6,948 nucleotides of DNA from an uncultured Clostridia bacterium (GTDB lineage: Bacteria > Bacillota > Clostridia > Christensenellales > Borkfalkiaceae): the NCBI GenBank assembly GCA_946540675.1, contig CAMNIW010000071.1:1-6948 (forward strand). Reading direction: 5' to 3'. Made by a program: the position numbers and the translations under genes. The notes under the pieces are model-generated. The model had not been told where the DNA came from, made no database searches, and saw only the letters and a list, made by a program, of their open reading frames with translations. This document shows, in pieces, positions 1 through 6,249 of the stretch (its first letter is position 1; each line of letters opens with the position of its first letter).

Positions 1-3000
1 CCTTTCGGTACTGTTTATAATTCTGTTGTCGGCCATCTTATCGCCCGAAAACGCTCTCGCTCCTATGCTTAACGCTTGGGAGAGATCCGTGCCCGCGGAG
101 AACGCCAGCGATTTGTCGTTATAGAACGCATAATCGCCTACCGTCGCGCCGCCCGAAAGCGTCAACGAGTTGAGCCTTACGTTGCCCGCAAAAGCATACG
201 CGCCGATATCGGCGTTTTCGCCTATCGCAAGCGAAGCGATCACAGACTTGGATACGTTTTCTATATTGTACCTGTAATAAGTGTACTCGATAGACGTGTC
301 GTCGCCGTTTTCATCCTTTACCGTGTACGTGTATGCGTCGTAGTCGGAAAGTTTGTCTTCTTTTATGCGCGCTTCGTCCAACGCGGCGTAAAACGCGTGG
401 TCGCCTATCCTGACGTTTTTGCCTATCGTGACCGAAGCGAGATGCTCGCAGTTTGCGAAAGCATACGCGCCTATCACCGCATTGTCGGGTATGACTACCG
501 AAGTTATATCCGTCCTGCTGAAAGCGTAATCGTCTATTCTCGCAAGACCCGACAGGTTGGGAGTTACAGTTATAGCCGTGTTTTCAAAAGCGTAAATGCC
601 TATCGTCGAAACGCTGTCGAGCCAGACGTTTACAAGCCCCGTACACCCTGCGAAGGCATAGTCGCCTACGTCTTCCGCCGAGTTCGCCTTTACTCCGTAT
701 ATGCTCGTGTTGCCGGCGAACGCGCCGTTCGATATATACTTAGCGTCGGTCACGACGACTTTGTATTCGCCGTCCACCGTCTTGCCTTCGTATGCGGGGG
801 CAACGGTAACGAGTTCTTCGTTGTTCGCGGCGTCCGCTCCCCTGTACACGAGTGCTCCGCCTTCTCCGAGATGGAGATTCGCTCCGCTTGCGAGAGTGAA
901 TTTTTCGACGTCCGTACCCGCGAAAGCGTATTCGCCTATAACGGACACGTCTTTGCCGAGCCTTACGTTTTTAAGCGACGAACAACCCCTGAACGCGTAT
1001 GCGGAAATTACCGCCGCGTTTATATCCATATCGGTGAGCGCCGTGCAACCGTCGAACACCTTAGGTCCTATCTTTATCTTGCTCGCTTCGAACGTCGCGC
1101 TGGTCAGGAACTTGTTGCCCGCAAACGCGCCTTCTCCCAAAGACTGCGAAGTTTTGGGAAGAACTATGCCCGAAAGTTTACAATTTTCAAAGGAATAGTT
1201 GCCTATCGCGACGACCCCCGAAAGGTCGACGTTTTCGAGTTTTTCACAACCCGAGAACGCCCATTTATTGATGAACTTGACGTTTTCGAGATTTATCGTT
1301 TTAAGGTTCTTACAACCCGAGAACGCGCCGAGCCCTATCGTCGTAAGAGATTTGGGAAGTATGACTTCTTCGAGCGCGGTGAGTTTTGCGAAGGCGTATT
1401 GGTTTATCGTGGTGACGCCTTCGGGAAGACGTATCTTGGTTATCTTTTCCCAACCGTCTTCATAGTTTCCGTCGCCGATGGCGGCGGGTTTGATATAATA
1501 CGGATCTTCGTCGTCTATGACGTCGCCGTTTGCAAGGTCTTTGTCGACGTATTTATACAGCGAGAACGCGTAGTCGTTAACGATCGTTACGCCCTTATCC
1601 TTGGGTACGTCCACGAATCCGCCCATACCTTTATACGAATTAAGATATATGCTCATCGTGTTGTACGGATCCTTGACGGTAAGGGATATTCTTCCCGAAG
1701 CGACGGTCTTGCCTTCGCTTCTGACGTTTACCGATACCGTGGTCGTGCCCTTGGCGAGCGCTTTAAGAACGCCGTCCGAAGATATGGTCGCGATCTTGGA
1801 GTTACCTACAGAATAGGTCACTTCCGAGCCCGTATAGTACTCGACCAAAAGATGCCTTATCATTACCATTTCCGACGGGAACATCGAAAGGGTGTACACG
1901 CCGCCGAAATCCCTGATGTCGTCATCTTCGCTGTCATCCTTGGTGTCGTGACTTTGCCCTATCTCCCTTTCGGAAGAAACCGGACTGTAATAAGCCTTTA
2001 TCGTCTGATAACCCGTTATCTGGAATTTGCTGACTTCGGGTTTGCTGTATCTGCCGTTGTACCAGTCGTCGTCCGGGGACGCTACCTTTACCGTGACGTT
2101 CGCTTCTACCCTGTTGCCCGCGGAATCTTTGCCGACGGCGGTTATCGTGGCGGTACCGCTCGATTTGGCGAGAAGAATACCGTTCTTGACTTCGGCTACC
2201 GTCGCGTCGCTCGTTTCGTATTCGAGCATTCCGAGCCAGCCGTTTTCGGGATACATTCTGATTATCTCGGAAACGTTTCTCGTTTCGTTGGGGCTGAGTT
2301 TGAGTTCGTCTTCGGTAAACGCAAGACCCATTATCTCGTCGGGAAGACGAATCTCGTAGGTCGCTTCGTTCATCGCGTAATCGTAGACGTTGACCGTAAA
2401 CGAATTGTTGTTGTCGACCACTTCGTAAGTGCCGTCTTCGTAGAATTTAAGTCCCGAAGACTTCTTTATAAGGTCGATATAGTCGGTAAGTTCGACCGTT
2501 ACCACCGAAGTCGAATTATAAGACGAATATACGGGGGTGACGTATTTGCCGAAGCCTTCGCTCGTAAAGAGATAACCGGGCTTTGTCGACTTTGTCGTGC
2601 GTCCGATCATAAGACCCATCGCATAGTGGTTGTCGTATACGCTTATATCGGCGAAATACGAAGTTTTCTTGGTCGTCCTGTCGTATTCCGTGCGGTAATT
2701 TACGCCCGTAACGATCGGCGCTTCGAAATCGACGTAGAGCGGGAACTCGAAGACGTTTCTTAAATTAACGGCGTCCTGTATCGCCTTTGTCTCAGCCGAA
2801 AGGCTGTATCCGTCTTCGGCATAGTCGCCGTAATCTATATAAGCCTTTACTCTGACAGTGTATCTGGTATTGTTCTTGAGATTGTGTTCGAGCGTCGCAT
2901 AGTCGACTTCCATACTCGAAGGAATGACGTTTCCGCCCGAACTGAACGATTTTCTCTGGTTGTACCTGTGTTTTATATCGTCTTCGTTGGTGTAGACGAT

Positions 3001-5952
3001 CTCGCCCGTGGCGTCGTCGGTTACGGTGAGTATCCACTCCTTGACGTTACGGAGAAGTCCGGCGTTTATGCTCCTGATTCTCGTTACCGAAGAGTTGACT
3101 CCGCTTAAATAGTTGGATATCGCTATCTTGTTGCGATCCGCCGCAACCTGAGTGGCGGAAGGATTCTGTACGAAGAGATATTCGCCGAGAACGGTTATAT
3201 AGTCGCTGCGCGTTCCGCCGATAACTCTCGTCGCATAGGCGTCGGCCATAAGTTTGTCGACTTCGTCGAGACCGCTGTTGATCTCGTCTTTATGAGTGTC
3301 GTAATACTCTTCGTCGAATATAGGAGCCCTGTTCCAGTCGCCGTAGAAGGCAAGGAAAGGAAGGTTCATATCGACCGTCGCGCCGCTGCCCTTGGCAAAC
3401 TTTATAAACCCTTCGACGTACATACCGTTTTTGAAGTAGTCGTCGAGATATTTCTTGTCTTCGGAAGAAAGGGTGAGTTCCATCGTCACCTTTGCCGCGG
3501 AGTGAGCGTTGACCGAGACCGTGCTGCCCGAAAGCGTTCCGCCGCCCGTGACCGAAACGATTTCGGTCTTTGTTCCGCCGAGCAGATATTCTTCCTGAGT
3601 GACCGTCTGATCGTCGTGTCCCGTGTAGGTGGTGCTTATCCCTTCGGTCGTTATAACCGAACTTACGTCGTAAGATACGGTCTTATCAGTGACGTTGTTG
3701 ACGTCGAAGGTAAATCTGTATACGCCTTTCTTTTGTTTGTCGTCGCCGTACTCTATCTTCGACTTGTCCATAGCCGAACCGTTTTTGTCGTACGTCGTGA
3801 AATATGCCGAAGTGGTGACGGCGTTGTTTATGTTGACGAGCCCCGCGCCCTGCTTTCTCACCGCGGCGGGAAGCCCGTTCTTGTTCTTTATGATATCCGC
3901 GGTGGACATCATCAGCCTGTTGACGTACGCCGTGATCTCCTGCGGGGTGGGATTGCCGAACACTCCGCTGTACGTGACGTACTGACGTATGAGCGCGGTC
4001 GCGCCCGTAACGTTGGGCGCCGCCATCGACGTACCCGACAGTCTGTCGTATGTCTGTCCGGGAACAGCCGAAAGTATCTCGCCGCCGTGTCCGGTTATTT
4101 CGGGTTTTATCCTTAAATCGGAAGTCGGTCCCCAGGAAGAGAAGTCCGACATAAACGGACCCGCTTTGTTGGCACGGCTGATGGTTATCTTGCCCGTGCC
4201 CTGCTTTGCGAGAAGTTCGCCGTCGTCCTGCGATATCGAACAAACCGCGCCGATATCCGCGCCGACCTGCATCGAGATGTCGCCCGAAATGTTGTTGTAT
4301 ATGATGACGCCCGCGGCGCCTTTTTCCATAAGCGCGATCCTTACTTTTTCTTCAAACGTAGTCGTTCCGCGCTTTACGAGAACTATTTTTCCGTGATAAT
4401 ATTCGTCCGCTTCGGGATAGTCGGACGCCCTGCCGATGCCCGGGATCGTGACGTAGTCGTATTCCTTGCCGTCTACCCCTTCCTGACTCAAAAGATCTTC
4501 GAAGAAGTTTTTGTTCTTTGCCGAAGAAGTCGACGCTTCCTTGAAGTAGATTATCTGATCGCCGTATTTGATGTACGGAGTCATAACGCCTTCTACCGAC
4601 GCTATCGACAAAGCCGCGTCGTAAGTGGAAGGAGATCCGACCGTGCCCGAATCGGGATTGGTGGTAAGGGGGTTGGTTCCGTTTTTCTTGGAACTGAACG
4701 TCGAATTGTAACTGTTTGCCGCCGACGCTATGAGCGATATGCCCGCTTTTTTGATATTGTCGTATACGGCGTTTACGTTTTGTTTATCGACTTCTCTCGC
4801 AAATCCGCAACCGGAACCGAGCGACATATTGATGACGTCCACGCCGAGATTGACGCAGTCTTCGAGCGCCGCTAACAGCCACGAAGTCTTGGCGCCTTGC
4901 AAGTTGTCCGAGAAAACTTTCATTATGGCGAGTTGAGCGTTGGGAGCGACGCCCGTTATGGTATCGTCTTTACCGGCGATTATACCCGCGACGTGAGTGC
5001 CGTGCTCGGAGTTGATGGGAAGAACGTCCGAATCCTTGTCCGCATAGTCGTACGCGTAGGGAACTTTCTCGTTCATATACACGTCCGCGGCGGAAAGCCC
5101 CGCGGTAAATCTCGCGGCGGCGGTCTTGCCGACGTCTATCGAATAAATATCGGACGGATCGTTGGACGGATTGACCTTTATCGTTCCGTTTGCGGAGTCG
5201 AGCGTATATTTTTCTCTCTCGGTGGAGAAGTTGGACACCTGAAACGCGGTATGCGTATAGTCGAGCCCCGTATCGAGTATGGCGACTACTACGCCGTCGC
5301 CCTGATAACGGCAGTTTTCGCTGTTGAAAATACCCGTTTCGTAAACGTCTACTTTGTTGGTTATGACTTCGGTGGTAGCGGCGGGCTTATAGACTTCGCC
5401 GACGATGAGTCGGGCGTCGTTTCCGAGAACTTTGCCGAGCGCGGAGAAGTCCCTTGCCTTGACGGTAACCGAAAATCCGCCGATAACCGCGTCGTAATAT
5501 TCGTCTACGGAATACCCTATTCCGCTACGCGCGAGTTTATCTATGAGCCTTTCCCTTTCCGCCGCGGTCTTCGCCCTTACGGCGTCCGCTTCCGCGGTGC
5601 GCGCGTATTCGGAGACCGTGCCTTTTGCCGAAGATCCGTTATAGGCGTCTACCACGCCGCCGACCTTCATCTCGACTATTACGGATATCTCGTCGCTTTC
5701 GTCCGTTCCTTCGGGGAGTTTGTATATCGCCGATTGATCGAAGTACTTGCTTATACCGCTCGTATCGACTATCCCGTCGAGTTTGTTGACGTCGGCGGAG
5801 GACAGGGTCCTTTCTATGCCGGCAGGCGCGGAAACGGATTTACCGCTTTCCGCATAGCCGGATCTTACGTCGATCGTAGCGAATCCCGCAAACAGGCTCG
5901 CCACGAGCGACGCGGACAATATTCTTACCGTCATTTTATTGATTTTCGTCAT
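1..5952 (-). CDS. Giant exported subtilisin-family (S8) serine protease with PA, Fn3-like, Ig-like and BspA-type LRR domains; C-terminus cut by window edge
   Basis: Seen: 1984 codons without a stop, running off the left edge. ATG at 5952 is chosen because AAAGGA lies 7 nt upstream; Met7 has no such site. Residues 1-34 form a signal peptide (Lys/Arg start, hydrophobic 11-27, possible cleavage after Ala34). A propeptide covers about 35-205. The catalytic domain is about 210-670: Asp227 in AILDTGLDYTH, His317 in EHGTHVAG, Asn413 in ASAANS, Ser642 in GTSMAAP. A PA domain is inserted at about 455-590 (GKIVLVKRG at 521). Next come an Fn3_5-like region (about 740-870, ending FYGDWNRAPIFD), further beta domains (about 900-1200), two Big_2-type domains (about 1208-1290 and 1350-1427) joined by an acidic linker, and LRR_5/BspA-like repeats from about 1455. 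Known: this layout up to the Ig domains resembles lactocepin/C5a peptidase, cell-envelope endopeptidases. Inferred: an active surface or secreted protease; the LRRs bind a substrate or surface. The missing end may hold an anchor. Confidence 0.95.
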   Translation of the reverse strand, partial: MTKINKMTVRILSASLVASLFAGFATIDVRSGYAESGKSVSAPAGIERTLSSADVNKLDGIVDTSGISKYFDQSAIYKLPEGTDESDEISVIVEMKVGGVVDAYNGSSAKGTVSEYARTAEADAVRAKTAAERERLIDKLARSGIGYSVDEYYDAVIGGFSVTVKARDFSALGKVLGNDARLIVGEVYKPAATTEVITNKVDVYETGIFNSENCRYQGDGVVVAILDTGLDYTHTAFQVSNFSTEREKYTLDSANGTIKVNPSNDPSDIYSIDVGKTAAARFTAGLSAADVYMNEKVPYAYDYADKDSDVLPINSEHGTHVAGIIAGKDDTITGVAPNAQLAIMKVFSDNLQGAKTSWLLAALEDCVNLGVDVINMSLGSGCGFAREVDKQNVNAVYDNIKKAGISLIASAANSYNSTFSSKKNGTNPLTTNPDSGTVGSPSTYDAALSIASVEGVMTPYIKYGDQIIYFKEASTSSAKNKNFFEDLLSQEGVDGKEYDYVTIPGIGRASDYPEADEYYHGKIVLVKRGTTTFEEKVRIALMEKGAAGVIIYNNISGDISMQVGADIGAVCSISQDDGELLAKQGTGKITISRANKAGPFMSDFSSWGPTSDLRIKPEITGHGGEILSAVPGQTYDRLSGTSMAAPNVTGATALIRQYVTYSGVFGNPTPQEITAYVNRLMMSTADIIKNKNGLPAAVRKQGAGLVNINNAVTTSAYFTTYDKNGSAMDKSKIEYGDDKQKKGVYRFTFDVNNVTDKTVSYDVSSVITTEGISTTYTGHDDQTVTQEEYLLGGTKTEIVSVTGGGTLSGSTVSVNAHSAAKVTMELTLSSEDKKYLDDYFKNGMYVEGFIKFAKGSGATVDMNLPFLAFYGDWNRAPIFDEEYYDTHKDEINSGLDEVDKLMADAYATRVIGGTRSDYITVLGEYLFVQNPSATQVAADRNKIAISNYLSGVNSSVTRIRSINAGLLRNVKEWILTVTDDATGEIVYTNEDDIKHRYNQRKSFSSGGNVIPSSMEVDYATLEHNLKNNTRYTVRVKAYIDYGDYAEDGYSLSAETKAIQDAVNLRNVFEFPLYVDFEAPIVTGVNYRTEYDRTTKKTSYFADISVYDNHYAMGLMIGRTTKSTKPGYLFTSEGFGKYVTPVYSSYNSTSVVTVELTDYIDLIKKSSGLKFYEDGTYEVVDNNNSFTVNVYDYAMNEATYEIRLPDEIMGLAFTEDELKLSPNETRNVSEIIRMYPENGWLGMLEYETSDATVAEVKNGILLAKSSGTATITAVGKDSAGNRVEANVTVKVASPDDDWYNGRYSKPEVSKFQITGYQTIKAYYSPVSSEREIGQSHDTKDDSEDDDIRDFGGVYTLSMFPSEMVMIRHLLVEYYTGSEVTYSVGNSKIATISSDGVLKALAKGTTTVSVNVRSEGKTVASGRISLTVKDPYNTMSIYLNSYKGMGGFVDVPKDKGVTIVNDYAFSLYKYVDKDLANGDVIDDEDPYYIKPAAIGDGNYEDGWEKITKIRLPEGVTTINQYAFAKLTALEEVILPKSLTTIGLGAFSGCKNLKTINLENVKFINKWAFSGCEKLENVDLSGVVAIGNYSFENCKLSGIVLPKTSQSLGEGAFAGNKFLTSATFEASKIKIGPKVFDGCTALTDMDINAAVISAYAFRGCSSLKNVRLGKDVSVIGEYAFAGTDVEKFTLASGANLHLGEGGALVYRGADAANNEELVTVAPAYEGKTVDGEYKVVVTDAKYISNGAFAGNTSIYGVKANSAEDVGDYAFAGCTGLVNVWLDSVSTIGIYAFENTAITVTPNLSGLARIDDYAFSRTDITSVVIPDNAVIGAYAFANCEHLASVTIGKNVRIGDHAFYAALDEARIKEDKLSDYDAYTYTVKDENGDDTSIEYTYYRYNIENVSKSVIASLAIGENADIGAYAFAGNVRLNSLTLSGGATVGDYAFYNDKSLAFSAGTDLSQALSIGARAFSGDKMADNRIINSTER
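43..1575 (-). repeat. BspA-like leucine-rich repeat array (LRR_5 type) inside the protease, at least 18 units
   Basis: The protein repeats a unit of about 22 residues with the core pattern IGxYAFxGCxxLxxVxL. The conserved Phe of each YAF/GAF core falls at residues 1463, 1521, 1544, 1566, 1588, 1610, 1633, 1654, 1677, 1745, 1767, 1789, 1811, 1832, 1854, 1921, 1943 and 1968, so spacing is mostly 21-23. Seven units carry Cys two or three residues after the Phe. Two interruptions are each about three units long: 1678-1744 contains a GALVYRG...ELVTVAP stretch like the GVLY-type spacer common in BspA proteins, and 1855-1920 is a Tyr/Asp-rich insert. The array continues to the window edge. Repeats of this family form extended right-handed surfaces in secreted and surface proteins of gut and oral bacteria, where they bind host proteins or matrix; the ligand here is unknown. 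Confidence 0.9.
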
Positions 5953-5959
5953 TTACGTT

Positions 5960-5967
5960 TCCTTTCC
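5960..5967 (-). promoter_or_regulatory. Ribosome binding site of the protease gene
   Basis: The minus strand reads GGAAAGGA followed by 7 nt and ATG. AAAGGA at 5965-5960 is a good Shine-Dalgarno match at normal spacing. It decides the start at 5952 over the in-frame ATG at 5934, whose upstream bases are A/T-rich coding sequence with no purine-rich site. Confidence 0.8.
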
Positions 5968-5984
5968 GTTCTTTCGATTAAAAT

Positions 5985-6043
5985 GCGCAAACGCGCCGAA
6001 ACGGCGTCTTTCGGTCTTGTTTTTCCGAAATACGCCTTCGGCG
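5985..6043 (-). promoter_or_regulatory. Structured 5' leader of the protease mRNA (several short GC-rich inverted repeats)
   Basis: Four short perfect inverted repeats lie between the predicted transcription start and the ribosome binding site: 6033-6036 with 6040-6043 (CGCC/GGCG, 3-nt loop), 6009-6014 with 6025-6030 (TTTCGG/CCGAAA, 10-nt loop), 5994-5998 with 6002-6006 (CGCCG/CGGCG, 3-nt loop), and 5985-5988 with 5993-5996 (GCGC/GCGC, 4-nt loop). The last two overlap and cannot form together. No known riboswitch consensus was recognised and no U-run follows any stem, so this is not an obvious attenuator. It could affect mRNA stability or translation, but such short stems also occur by chance in DNA rich in CG words. 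Confidence 0.35.
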
Positions 6044-6076
6044 GATTTGGCGAGGTTGTTCAAAACGCCATATTAT

Positions 6077-6115
6077 CTCACTATATAAAGTTACTTATAT
6101 ATTTTACTATATAAT
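6077..6115 (-). repeat. Three imperfect 13-bp tandem repeats over the promoter region
   Basis: On the minus strand three adjacent 13-mers align: ATTATATAGTAAA (6115-6103), ATATATAAGTAAC (6102-6090) and TTTATATAGTGAG (6089-6077). The outer two share TTATATAGT exactly, 26 bp apart; the middle one is more diverged but keeps AGTAA. The first copy overlaps the proposed -10 element and the others cover the predicted start site and early leader. The placement would suit binding sites for a regulator. The alternative is simple AT-rich sequence with a chance period. Confidence 0.45.
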
Positions 6116-6129
6116 CACAAAAAAGTAAA
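6101..6129 (-). promoter_or_regulatory. Probable sigma-A-type promoter of the protease gene
   Basis: On the minus strand TTTACT (6129-6124, four of six matches to TTGACA) is followed after exactly 17 nt by TAAAAT (6106-6101, five of six matches to TATAAT). It lies in the only strongly AT-rich stretch of the window. Transcription would start near 6094, giving a leader of about 140 nt. A second -10-like hexamer, GATAAT (6077-6072), has no good -35 partner. In such AT-rich DNA several near-matches are expected, so the exact hexamers are uncertain, although a promoter somewhere in this stretch is likely. Confidence 0.55.
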
Positions 6130-6198
6130 ATAATTAAGGTCGTTTTGGAAAAATATCCCACTGTTTTTTCGGTATGAAAAACGTCTTGGAATTTTTTT

Positions 6199-6241
6199 CG
6201 GGGCGTGACCGACGATTTTCGCGGTCACGCCCTGCGTTTTT
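6199..6241. terminator. Intergenic stem-loop after the upstream gene, terminator-like, with its T-run on the plus strand
   Basis: An 11-bp perfect inverted repeat, GGGCGTGACCG at 6201-6211 with CGGTCACGCCC at 6222-6232, encloses a 10-nt loop that can pair further. It starts 17 nt downstream of the minus-strand stop codon, the usual place for a terminator of that gene. The minus-strand transcript, however, has CGAAAAAAAUU after the stem and no U-run. The plus-strand transcript would have UGCGUUUUUACUUUUU after it, and its stem gains two pairs (6199-6234 and 6200-6233). The hairpin itself is certain. Which transcript it terminates is not: it may end the upstream gene in a non-canonical way, or stop antisense transcription entering that gene. 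Confidence 0.6.
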
Positions 6242-6249
6242 ACTTTTTA

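Noticed and set aside
43..1575. CRISPR-like or intergenic repeat array suggested by the recurring CGCC/GCGAA words
   Set aside because: The periodicity is about 66 bp with variable sequence and follows the 22-residue LRR unit. It is protein-coding repetition, not direct repeats with spacers.
76..2763. Long plus-strand open frame of 895 codons
   Set aside because: It is exactly antisense, codon for codon, to the LRR/Ig part of the protease. Its Arg/Tyr/Val-rich product is the complement of the repeats and shows no domain; no ribosome binding site or promoter was recognised.
2792..3037. Minus-strand open frame of 81 codons
   Set aside because: It is out of frame within the protease gene, and low-complexity Arg/His-rich sequence of this kind is typical of shifted frames.
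3686..4243. Minus-strand open frame of 185 codons in another frame
   Set aside because: It overlaps the codons around the catalytic Ser642 in a shifted frame, is very rich in Arg/Gln/His, and has no domain or start signal. The S8 frame is intact there.
4897..6114. Plus-strand open frame of 405 codons over the protease N-terminal half and leader
   Set aside because: It is in the same codon-aligned antisense register and covers the catalytic Asp and His motifs on the other strand. Its end runs into the AT-rich promoter region, so it is a shadow.
6141..6191. Imperfect direct repeat CGTTTTGGAA / CGTCTTGGAA in the intergenic region
   Set aside because: It is nine of ten bases matched, 41 bp apart, with no link to the promoter or hairpin. 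Chance occurrence is likely.
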